Shown here in pieces: positions 33,656 through 41,066 of a stretch of DNA of 64,000 nt. Position 1 is the first letter of the stretch. Every line of letters begins with the position of its first letter. Source of the stretch: Crossiella equi (GTDB taxonomy: Bacteria; Actinomycetota; Actinomycetes; Mycobacteriales; Pseudonocardiaceae); assembly GCF_017876755.1 (NCBI RefSeq), contig NZ_JAGIOO010000001.1:5565786-5629785 (forward strand). The letters run 5' to 3'. A program made the translations under genes and the position numbers. The notes beneath the pieces were generated by a model. That model did not search any database. It saw only the letters and a list, made by a program, of their open reading frames with translations, and was not told where the DNA came from.

Positions 33656-35176
33656 GTGACCGTGCTCGGAACGACAGCGCACGGCAGCGCCAGCCCTCCC
33701 GGCGCGGCCGCGCCGCCCGCTACTCCTGCCCAGCAGGTGCGGGCGGCGCTGGCCGTGGCGCTGGGTGTGATCGCGCTGGGTTACCTGGCCTGCGCCGGGC
33801 TGGTCGCACTGGTCATGGCCACCGCCGAGCGCGCCGTGGTCACCGCCGAGGTCGTCTCCGCCGCCGCGGCCCCGCTGTGGCTGGCCGCCCACCACGTGCC
33901 GCTGCTGGTGCGCGGCACCGCGCTGGGTGTGCTGCCGCTGCTGCCGACGGTCCTGGTGTTCCTGCTGGTCCGCAACGCGGCGCGGGGTACCGCCCGCCGC
34001 CTGCGGCTGAGCCGCCCGGCCGACGCGGTGCGCGTGGTCGCCACGGTCGGCACCGCGCACGTCGTGGTCGGCGGTCTGCTCGCCGCCCTCGTGGACCCGC
34101 CGTTCGGGGCCTCGCCCGCCAGTGGGGCGGTGGCCTGCGGGTTGCTCTCCGCCGTCGCCGCCACCTCGGGCGTTGCCCACCGCTGCGGACTGTTGCTGCT
34201 GGCCTACCGGCGGTTCGGCTCGGGCGTGTTCGCCGGGCTGCGGGCCGCGCGGATCGCGCTCGCCGCCCTGTGCGCCGCGGGCGCGCTGATCGTCGTGCTG
34301 GCGCTGGCGCTGTCCTTCGAGTCGGTGCGCGCGGACTTCGCCGAGCTCGCCCCCGGTTTCGGCAACGGCCTGGGCCTCACCCTGGTCTGCCTGCTGTACC
34401 TGCCGAACGCGGTGGTCGCCGGACTGTCCTTTGTGGCCGGTGCCGGGTTCACCTTCGGCGAGGTCGCGGTCAGCCCGCTGCGCGTGGTGGCCGGGCTGGA
34501 ACCCCCGTTCCCGCTGCTCGCGACGTTCCCGGAGAGCGGTACCCGGCTGTGGCTGATCGGGCTGCTGCTGCCCGTCGGCGTGGGCGTGCTGCTGGGCTGG
34601 GTGTGCCGCCGGTCCGACCCGCAGCCGCAGGCCCGGCTGTTGGTGGTCGCGGTGGCCTCGGCCGTGGTCGCGGCCAGTGCCTTCCTCGCCGCCTCGCTGG
34701 TGGGGGGCACGCTCGGGCCGATCAGCTTCCGGGTGCCCGCCGGGGCGCTCGCGGTGGCGCTGTTCGTCTGGACGGCCGCGCCCGGCTGCCTGGTGGCCTG
34801 GCTCGCCGGTCCGCGCGAGGAGACCGAGGACGAGGACGAGGACCTCGCGGAGGGCGAGGCGGAGACCGAGGCCGACGGGGACGCCGAGGCCGACGAGGAG
34901 GCGGACCCGGAGGCCGAGGACGGCACCGAGGACGACGAGCCCGTCGACGAGGCCGAAGCGGCCGACGCGGACGGGCCCGCCGAGGAGCCGGAACCCGTCG
35001 ACGAGGCCGAGCCCGAAGCCGAGCCCGAGCCCGGGGACGAGCCGGACCAGGAGCCAGAGGTCGAGGAGGACCCCGTGCCGCGCCCGGCCGAGGAGGACTT
35101 CGTGGCCGAGGACGAGCTGGAGGAAGCCCTCCTGGCTGACCTCGACCGCCCCGGTAGACCGGACAAGCAGGCCTGA
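33656..35176 (+). CDS. perM: PerM-like membrane protein (DUF6350)
   Basis: About 506 residues: eight to ten membrane helices (about 25-400) followed by an extraordinarily acidic tail of about 120 residues (EETEDEDEDLAEGEAETEAD... repeats of Glu/Asp with Ala and Pro). It stands exactly where Rv0955/PerM lies, between the 34-kDa antigen homologue and purN; PerM is needed for M. tuberculosis persistence and interacts with the divisome. I chose GTG 33656, which has AAGGTG upstream, over 33626. The acidic tail is longer than I would expect from the family and would be cytoplasmic if the helix count is even. Confidence 0.82.
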   Translation: MTVLGTTAHGSASPPGAAAPPATPAQQVRAALAVALGVIALGYLACAGLVALVMATAERAVVTAEVVSAAAAPLWLAAHHVPLLVRGTALGVLPLLPTVLVFLLVRNAARGTARRLRLSRPADAVRVVATVGTAHVVVGGLLAALVDPPFGASPASGAVACGLLSAVAATSGVAHRCGLLLLAYRRFGSGVFAGLRAARIALAALCAAGALIVVLALALSFESVRADFAELAPGFGNGLGLTLVCLLYLPNAVVAGLSFVAGAGFTFGEVAVSPLRVVAGLEPPFPLLATFPESGTRLWLIGLLLPVGVGVLLGWVCRRSDPQPQARLLVVAVASAVVAASAFLAASLVGGTLGPISFRVPAGALAVALFVWTAAPGCLVAWLAGPREETEDEDEDLAEGEAETEADGDAEADEEADPEAEDGTEDDEPVDEAEAADADGPAEEPEPVDEAEPEAEPEPGDEPDQEPEVEEDPVPRPAEEDFVAEDELEEALLADLDRPGRPDKQA

Positions 35177-35256
35177 GCGCGGGCCCTGGCCACCGGTGCG
35201 ATCCGGGCAACGCTTACGCTGGTCGCAGCCCCTGAACCGGCCCTCAGGAGACCACG

Positions 35257-35916
35257 CTGAGCAGCACCACAACGGACCCCGTCCCCGTGCCCCAGCGGCT
35301 GCGGTGGGACGCACCGGTCCGCATCGTCGCCCTCGTCTCCGGCTCCGGCACCCTGCTGCAGGCGCTGCTGGACGCCTGCGCCAAGGACGACTACCCGGCC
35401 ACCGTGGTGGCCGTCGGTGCCGACCGCACCGCCATCGAGGGGCTGGCCCGCGCCGAACGCGCCGGGCTGCCCACCTTCTCGGTGCGCGTGCGCGACCACG
35501 CCGACCGGGCGGCCTGGAACACCGCGCTCGCCGACGCGGTGGCGGCCCACACGCCCGACCTCGTGGTGTCCGCGGGGTTCATGAAGATCCTCGGCGAAGA
35601 CTTCCTGTCCCGCTTCGGCGGGCGGGTGGTGAACACCCACCCCGCGCTGCTACCCGCCTTCCCGGGCGCGCACGCGGTGGCCGACGCCGTGGCCTACGGC
35701 GTCAAGGTCACCGGGTGCACCGTGCACCTGGTGGACGCCGGGGTGGACACCGGCCCGATCCTGGCCCAGGGCGCGGTGGACGTCCGGCCGGGCGAGGGCG
35801 TTGACGATCTGCACGAACGGATCAAGACGGTGGAGCGGAGCCTGCTGGTCGAGACGATCGACCGGCTGGCCACCCATGGCTGCACCGTCACCGGACGAGA
35901 GGTGAGCATTCCGTGA
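35257..35916 (+). CDS. purN: Phosphoribosylglycinamide formyltransferase
   Basis: Transfers formyl from 10-formyl-THF to GAR in purine synthesis. The catalytic triad is intact: Asn126 and His128 in [18 protein letters not shown] and Asp164 in [11 protein letters not shown]; phosphate binding VSGSGTLLQ is at about 27-35. I place the start at CTG 35257 because CAGGAG ends 6 bases before it and the GTG at 35287 has no ribosome site; the GTG would lose 10 residues ([10 protein letters not shown]) outside the conserved part. The stop overlaps the purH GTG by 4 bases, so both are co-translated. Length 219 residues. Confidence 0.93.
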   Translation: MSSTTTDPVPVPQRLRWDAPVRIVALVSGSGTLLQALLDACAKDDYPATVVAVGADRTAIEGLARAERAGLPTFSVRVRDHADRAAWNTALADAVAAHTPDLVVSAGFMKILGEDFLSRFGGRVVNTHPALLPAFPGAHAVADAVAYGVKVTGCTVHLVDAGVDTGPILAQGAVDVRPGEGVDDLHERIKTVERSLLVETIDRLATHGCTVTGREVSIP

Positions 35917-37538
35917 CCGCTGCGCCTGATGCGACGGTTCGACCCACAGAGTCCCAGGTGGACGAACGACGTCCCGTGCGCCGCGCACTGGTGAGCGTCT
36001 CCGACAAGGGCGGCCTGCTGGAGCTGGCCACCGGTCTGCACGCGGCGGGCATCGAGATCGTGTCCACCGGCTCCACGGCGGCGCGCATCGCCGACGCGGG
36101 CGTGCCGGTGACCCCGGTGGAGGAGCTGACCGGCTTCCCCGAGTGCCTGGACGGGCGGGTGAAGACCCTGCACCCCCGGGTGCACGCGGGTCTGCTCGCC
36201 GACGTCCGGCGGCCCGAGCACGTCGAGCAGCTGGGCGAGCTGGGCGTGGCCCCGTTCGACCTGCTCGTGGTGAACCTGTACCCGTTCGAGTCCACGGTCG
36301 CCTCGGGCGCCGGGCCGGACGAGTGCGTGGAGCAGATCGACATCGGCGGGCCCGCCATGGTGCGCGCCTCGGCGAAGAACCACGCGAACGTGGCCGTGGT
36401 GGTCGACCCGGGCAAGTACGAGTGGCTGCTGGCCCAGGTGCGCGAGGGCGGGTTCACCCTGCCGCAGCGCCAGCGCCTGGCCGCCGAGGCCTACCGGCAC
36501 ACCGCCAGCTACGACGTGGCGGTCGCGTCCTGGATCGGCTCGGTGCTGGCGCCCGACGACGAGGGCACCGGCTTCCCGGGCTGGGTGGGCGCCACCTGGC
36601 AGCGCTCCTCGGTGCTGCGCTACGGCGAGAACCCGCACCAAAAGGCCGCGCTGTACGTCTCCGGGCACGGCTCGGGCGGGCTGGCCAACGCCGAGCAGCT
36701 GCACGGCAAGGAGATGTCGTACAACAACTACGTCGACTCCGACGCCGCCTGGCGGGCCGCGCACGACCACACCGCGCCCTGCGTGGCGATCATCAAGCAC
36801 GCCAACCCGTGCGGAATCGCGGTCTCCGGCCTGCCGGAGTCCGACCCGGGCGCCATCGCCGACGCCCACCGCCGCGCCCACGCGTGCGACCCGGTGAGCG
36901 CCTTCGGCGGCGTGATCGCGGTCAACCGCGAGGTCACCGTCGAGCTGGCCGAACAGGTCGCGGAGATCTTCACCGAGGTGATCATCGCCCCGTCCTACGC
37001 CGACGGCGCGGTCGACGTCCTGGCGCGCAAGAAGAACGTGCGCATCCTGGTCGCGCAGCCGCCGGTGCGCGGTGGTGTGGAGACCCGCCCGGTCTCCGGC
37101 GGCCTGCTGGTCCAGACCGCGGACGCGATCGACGCCGAGGGCGACGACCCGGCCAACTGGACCCTGGCCTGCGGCACCCCGGCCGACGAGGCCACCCTGG
37201 CCGACCTGGCCTTCGCCTGGCGCGCCTGCCGCGCGGTGAAGTCCAACGCCATCCTGCTGGCCGCCGACGGTGCCACCGTGGGTTGCGGCATGGGCCAGGT
37301 CAACCGCGTCGACGCCGCCCGCCTGGCGGTCTCCCGTGCGGCCGACCGCGCCAAGGGCTCGGTCGGTGCCTCCGACGCCTTCTTCCCGTTCCCGGACGGG
37401 CTGGAGGTGCTGCTGAACGCGGGCGTGCGCGCCGTGGTGCAGCCCGGCGGCTCGGTGCGGGACAACGAGGTCATCGCCGCGGCCGAGGCCGCCGGGGTGA
37501 CGCTGTACCTGACCGGTACGAGGCACTTCGCCCACTGA
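35913..37538 (+). CDS. purH: AICAR transformylase/IMP cyclohydrolase
   Basis: Bifunctional last enzyme of IMP synthesis, 541 residues. The N-terminal IMP cyclohydrolase domain (about 20-220) has [28 protein letters not shown] and [15 protein letters not shown]. The AICAR transformylase domain carries [13 protein letters not shown], the catalytic Lys-His in [11 protein letters not shown] (about 293-303) and [13 protein letters not shown]. The GTG start overlaps the purN stop. A dispersed repeat follows directly after the stop; no clean terminator is visible. Confidence 0.97.
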   Translation: MTAAPDATVRPTESQVDERRPVRRALVSVSDKGGLLELATGLHAAGIEIVSTGSTAARIADAGVPVTPVEELTGFPECLDGRVKTLHPRVHAGLLADVRRPEHVEQLGELGVAPFDLLVVNLYPFESTVASGAGPDECVEQIDIGGPAMVRASAKNHANVAVVVDPGKYEWLLAQVREGGFTLPQRQRLAAEAYRHTASYDVAVASWIGSVLAPDDEGTGFPGWVGATWQRSSVLRYGENPHQKAALYVSGHGSGGLANAEQLHGKEMSYNNYVDSDAAWRAAHDHTAPCVAIIKHANPCGIAVSGLPESDPGAIADAHRRAHACDPVSAFGGVIAVNREVTVELAEQVAEIFTEVIIAPSYADGAVDVLARKKNVRILVAQPPVRGGVETRPVSGGLLVQTADAIDAEGDDPANWTLACGTPADEATLADLAFAWRACRAVKSNAILLAADGATVGCGMGQVNRVDAARLAVSRAADRAKGSVGASDAFFPFPDGLEVLLNAGVRAVVQPGGSVRDNEVIAAAEAAGVTLYLTGTRHFAH

Positions 37539-37544
37539 GTCATC

Positions 37545-37616
37545 GGCGCGCTCCGCGCGCGAGAACACAACAGCCAGCCGAGTGGCGGGCGTGTCGCCTG
37601 CGGCGCCACACCACGC
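37545..37616 (+). repeat. Dispersed intergenic repeat, copy B
   Basis: Begins 6 bases after the purH stop with GGCGCGCTCCGCGCGCG (stem GCGCGC-TCC-GCGCGC) and continues with the 45-base block at 37572-37616 shared with copy A (40/45 identical). It lacks the ~100-base internal palindrome of copy A. It may double as the purNH terminator. Confidence 0.75.
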
Positions 37617-37649
37617 CCGAGGCTGTCCGGGGTTTAACCGCGGTGGTCG

Positions 37650-38327
37650 TCAGTCGTTCAGGATGTCCTGGGCGATGGCGATCGCCGCGGTTCTCATGTC
37701 GTCCGGGTTCGGGGGGCGTTTGGTGAACACACCCACGTCGAAGCCCTGGTAGTCGACCTTCACGAAGCGGGTGCTCGTGCGGGCGGCCAGTTCGGTGCGG
37801 ACCGCCCGGCCGGACTTCTCCGGCTGGCTCGCGCCGTAGTAGGCCTCATCGCCCACGCCTTGGAGCGGTTCCACCTGGAAGTCCTTGCTGCCCTGGCGCG
37901 CGCCCCGCAGGCGGCTCTCCGGGCTGGTGTACTCCGAGAGGGTCGCGCCGTCGCCCAGGAAGATCTCGACGTAGAGGAAGCGCTGGCCGTCGCCGTCCTT
38001 GCCCTTGGTCTGGCGCCACTCGCAGATGGTCCACCTCGAACCGTCGGCATCCGGGGGGCGGTTGCCCGCCGAGACCAGGTTGGTGGTGCGGGCGCGTTGC
38101 CGGGTTTCCGGGGACAGGCGGTCGCACAGCTCGTTGCTGCTCACCGACTTCGGGTCCAGGCCGTAGTCCTTGTGCACGTCGGTGTAGAGGTAGGCGGCGT
38201 AGCCACCGCCGCCCAGGATCGCCAGCACCAGCACCACCAGGGCGATCGCCAGCGGGATGGTGCTGGGGTGGCGTTTCGGCTTCGGCGTCGCCCAGCCGGG
38301 TGGTGGGCCGGGTGGTGTCATGGTCAT
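37650..38327 (-). CDS. One-TM protein, DUF3558-like, LexA box upstream
   Basis: 225 residues: Pro-rich N-terminus (TMTPPGPPPGWATPKPKRHPST), one TM helix (about 26-47, LAIALVVLVLAILGGGGYAA) and an external domain with two Cys (NELCDRLSP at about 70 and WTICEWRQT at about 103) in the spacing seen in DUF3558-type proteins of Pseudonocardiaceae. The external domain ends FTKRPPNPDDMRTAAIAIAQDIL. Function is unknown. A perfect LexA box lies 44-59 bases before its ATG, so DNA-damage regulation is possible and would be unexpected. Confidence 0.8.
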   Translation of the reverse strand: MTMTPPGPPPGWATPKPKRHPSTIPLAIALVVLVLAILGGGGYAAYLYTDVHKDYGLDPKSVSSNELCDRLSPETRQRARTTNLVSAGNRPPDADGSRWTICEWRQTKGKDGDGQRFLYVEIFLGDGATLSEYTSPESRLRGARQGSKDFQVEPLQGVGDEAYYGASQPEKSGRAVRTELAARTSTRFVKVDYQGFDVGVFTKRPPNPDDMRTAAIAIAQDILND

Positions 38328-38370
38328 GGAGCCCCCAGAGCGTGATCAGCGAACGCCAACAGTGTGGCCC

Positions 38371-38386
38371 TCGAACTCCAGTTCGA
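38371..38386. promoter_or_regulatory. LexA (SOS) box 1
   Basis: TCGAACTCCAGTTCGA is a perfect match to the actinobacterial SOS box TCGAAC-N4-GTTCGA. It is nearest to the divergent minus-strand membrane protein gene (start 38327), and about 185 bases from imuA'. Confidence 0.85.
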
Positions 38387-38444
38387 AAAACCGGGTGACT
38401 CGACTTGACCAAGACCCCCGGAGTCGATTGAATAGCCCCATCGA

Positions 38445-38460
38445 TCGAACACCTGTTCGA
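38445..38460. promoter_or_regulatory. LexA (SOS) box 2 of the mutasome operon
   Basis: TCGAACACCTGTTCGA, again a perfect box, inside a longer palindrome CGATCGAAC-ACCT-GTTCGATCG. TTGACC (38405-38410) and TTGAAT (38428-38433), 17 bases apart, could be the promoter it covers. It lies about 110 bases before imuA'. Confidence 0.9.
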
Positions 38461-38570
38461 TCGAGACCGAGGGTCCGGGCCGGGGTTTCCGGACCGTCGG
38501 TCAGGCCGACTTCCCGCGGCTGACACGTGCACCTGGGTGCGTGCACGAATGACGTGGGAAGGCGGTGTTC

Positions 38571-39308
38571 GTGGTGGCAGTTGCCTCGCTGGCAGCGCTC
38601 GCTGAGGTGGTCACGGCAAATGGGGTTGCCGTGACCACCGGCGATCGCCTCGCGGGGCGGATGCTGCCGGTGCGCTCGGAGCTGGCCGCCGTTCTCCCAG
38701 GGGGTGGCCTGCGCCGGGGCAGCACCGTAGCGGTGCGCGGGTCGACAGCACTTCTGTTCGGACTGCTGGCAACGGCCACCGCTGCCGGTTCCTGGGCTGC
38801 CGTGGTTGGGCTACCAGGGCTGGGACTCGTCGCCGCTTCGGACGCGGGCGTCGAGGTGTCCCGGCTCGCACTGGTACCACGGCCGCACCGGGACTCGGCG
38901 GCGGTGGCCGCCGCGCTGCTCGACGGCCTGGACCTCGTGGCGCTCGCCGATCCGGCCGCGCTCGGCCCGGCCCAGGTGCGCAAACTCCAAGTGCGGGCCC
39001 GCAACCGCGGCTCGATCCTGCTGCCGCTCGGCGACTGGCCGGGGGCGGACCTCCAACTGTCCTGTGTGGACACCCGCTGGCACGGGCTCGCCGACGGGAC
39101 CGGGTACCTCGAACACCAGGAGCTGCTGGTGGAGACCAGTGGTCGCGGAGCGGCGGCGCGGCCGTTCCGGGGCTGGGTCGGCTGGCGGGGCCCGGTGGCC
39201 ATGGCGGATCCCTTCGCGGGGGTGGACCTGCCGACGCGGGAGGTGCCGGAGGGGCCCGGGCCGTTCGAGCGGCAGCGGCACCTGGTCGCGGTCCCGGCGG
39301 CGGGCTGA
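38571..39308 (+). CDS. imuA': ImuA'-type mutasome accessory protein
   Basis: A 245-residue RecA-fold-like protein that, with ImuB and DnaE2, forms the damage-induced error-prone replication complex of actinobacteria. It shows PVRSELAAVLPGGGLRRGSTVAVRGSTALLFGLLATATAAG, reminiscent of a degenerate RecA Walker A region, and LVPRPHRDSAAVAAALLDGLDLV, with no functional P-loop GxxxxGKT. I prefer GTG 38571 (or 38574), spaced 8 bases from GGAAGG; GTG 38565 is too close. It is separated by 3 bases from imuB and stands behind LexA box 2. Confidence 0.87.
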   Translation: MVAVASLAALAEVVTANGVAVTTGDRLAGRMLPVRSELAAVLPGGGLRRGSTVAVRGSTALLFGLLATATAAGSWAAVVGLPGLGLVAASDAGVEVSRLALVPRPHRDSAAVAAALLDGLDLVALADPAALGPAQVRKLQVRARNRGSILLPLGDWPGADLQLSCVDTRWHGLADGTGYLEHQELLVETSGRGAAARPFRGWVGWRGPVAMADPFAGVDLPTREVPEGPGPFERQRHLVAVPAAG

Positions 39309-39311
39309 GCG

Positions 39312-41066
39312 GTGGCCAGGCATCGGACACCGGAACCCGGGGACGCCGACGGGAAGGCTGCCGAGCCCAGCCGGCGACTGGACCGGCTGCGGCAGGAGAT
39401 GGGCCTGCCGCCCGTGGCGAAGGCCGAGGTCGTCGAGCGCGGCGCCGACGGGGTCGGGCTGGAGCTCGGCCTCCCCCACCGCGTGCCGGACGCGGTCCTG
39501 CCCGAGGTCCCCGCCGGGTACCGGCCGTTGCGGCTGCTCGTGGTCTGGTGCCCGGAGTGGCCGGTCATCGCCGCCGCCCGGGCCGCCGGGCTGGAGGTGT
39601 TCACCCCGGCCGCGGTGGTGGCCCAGGGGCGGGTGCTGGCCTGTACCGAGAGTGCCCGAGAGGAGGGGGTGCGGCGGGGGCTGCGGCGGCGCGAGGCGCA
39701 GGCCCGGTGTCCCCAGCTCGTGGTGTTCGAGGACGACCCGGTGCGGGACGCCCGGCTGTTCGAGCCCGTGGCGCTGGGCATCGAGGAGCTGGCACCCGGG
39801 ATCGAGATCGTGCGGCCCGGACTGGTCGCGCTGCCCGCGCAGGGGCCCGAGGGGTACTTCGGGGACGAGGGGGCCGCCGAGGCGCTGGTGGACCAGGTCG
39901 GGGCGCTGGCCGGGGTGGAGTGCCAGGTTGGGATCGCGGACGGGATCTTCGCCGCCACCCTGGCCGCGCACCGGGGTGTGCTGGTCCCGCCCGGGCGCAG
40001 TCCCGAGTTCCTCGGAGGGCTCGGCATCGGGGAGCTCGCGCAGCCCGCCGAACGGGTCGAGGGCCGGGCCGAGCTGGTGGACCTGTTGCGGCGCTTGGGG
40101 TTGCGCACGCTGGGGGAGTTCGGGGCGTTGCCCGAGCGGGAGGTCGCGTCCCGGTTCGGGGCACCGGCCGTGCTCGCGCACCGGCTGGCCAGGGGACTGG
40201 AGGAGCGGCCGCCCGACCGGCGGGTGCCGCCCGCCGAGCTGGCCGTCTCCGAGCACTTCGAGGAGCCGGTGGACCGTGTGGACGCCGCCGCGTTCGCCGC
40301 CCGCGCCCTGGCCGAGCGGTTGCAGGAGCTGCTGGTGGACCGGGGGCTGGCCTGCACGCGGCTCGGCATCCAGGCCCGGACCGAGAACGGGGAGGAGCTG
40401 GCCCGCGTGTGGCGGTGCGCGGAACCGTTGAGCGCCAACGGGATCGCCGACCGCGTGCGCTGGCAGCTGGAAGGCTGGCTGCGCGTGGGCGGGCCGAGCG
40501 CCGGGCTGACCGTGCTGCGGGTGGCGCCCGAGGAGGTGGTCGACGCCGGGGTGCTCCAGCTGGACCTGTGGAAGGGCGAGGGCGCGGTGCAGCTGGCCGA
40601 GCGCGCCGCCCGGGCCTTCGTCCGCGTGCAGGGGCTGCTCGGGCCGGACGCCGTGGTCACCGGGGTGCTCGGCGGTGGGCGCGGGCCCGCCGAACGCGTG
40701 CGCTGGGTGCCCTGGGGCGACGAGCCGCGCCCCCGGCACGACCCGGAACCGCCCTGGCCCGGACGGCTGGCCGGGGTCTCGCCCAGCGTGCTGCCCGAGG
40801 AACCGGTGGAGGTGCCGGTGCTGGACGAACGCGGCCACCCGGTCAGCGTCAACGGCCGGTACCGGATCAGCGCGGCCCCGCACGAGGTGGGCGGTGCCCG
40901 GGTGCGGGCCTGGGCCGGGCCGTGGCCGGTGGAGGAGCGGTGGTGGCAGCCCGCCGGGGAGGGCGCGCACCGCGCCGCCCGCGTGCAGGTGCTGCTCGAG
41001 GACGGCCGGGCGCTGCTGCTCATCCGGCGGCAGGGCACGTGGTGGGTCGAGGGGAGCTACGACTAG
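39312..41066 (+). CDS. imuB: ImuB, catalytically inactive Y-family polymerase
   Basis: A 584-residue Y-family polymerase relative that acts as the hub between the beta clamp, ImuA' and DnaE2. Where active Pol IV has a catalytic Asp (MDAFFA), this protein has LLVVWCPEWPVIAAARAAG (about 76-94), so the first metal ligand is absent, as known for ImuB. Further palm/finger pieces are ARCPQLVVFEDDP and VGIADGIFAATLAA, followed by a helix-hairpin-helix (ELVDLLRRLGLRTLGEFGALPEREV), little finger and a C-terminal extension. Its TAG stop shares one base with the dnaE2 GTG start (TAGTG). Confidence 0.92.
   Translation: MARHRTPEPGDADGKAAEPSRRLDRLRQEMGLPPVAKAEVVERGADGVGLELGLPHRVPDAVLPEVPAGYRPLRLLVVWCPEWPVIAAARAAGLEVFTPAAVVAQGRVLACTESAREEGVRRGLRRREAQARCPQLVVFEDDPVRDARLFEPVALGIEELAPGIEIVRPGLVALPAQGPEGYFGDEGAAEALVDQVGALAGVECQVGIADGIFAATLAAHRGVLVPPGRSPEFLGGLGIGELAQPAERVEGRAELVDLLRRLGLRTLGEFGALPEREVASRFGAPAVLAHRLARGLEERPPDRRVPPAELAVSEHFEEPVDRVDAAAFAARALAERLQELLVDRGLACTRLGIQARTENGEELARVWRCAEPLSANGIADRVRWQLEGWLRVGGPSAGLTVLRVAPEEVVDAGVLQLDLWKGEGAVQLAERAARAFVRVQGLLGPDAVVTGVLGGGRGPAERVRWVPWGDEPRPRHDPEPPWPGRLAGVSPSVLPEEPVEVPVLDERGHPVSVNGRYRISAAPHEVGGARVRAWAGPWPVEERWWQPAGEGAHRAARVQVLLEDGRALLLIRRQGTWWVEGSYD

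Noticed and set aside
32813-35314. An 833-codon minus-strand open frame
   Set aside because: Antisense to the 34-kDa antigen homologue and PerM gene; composition is typical of a shadow frame.
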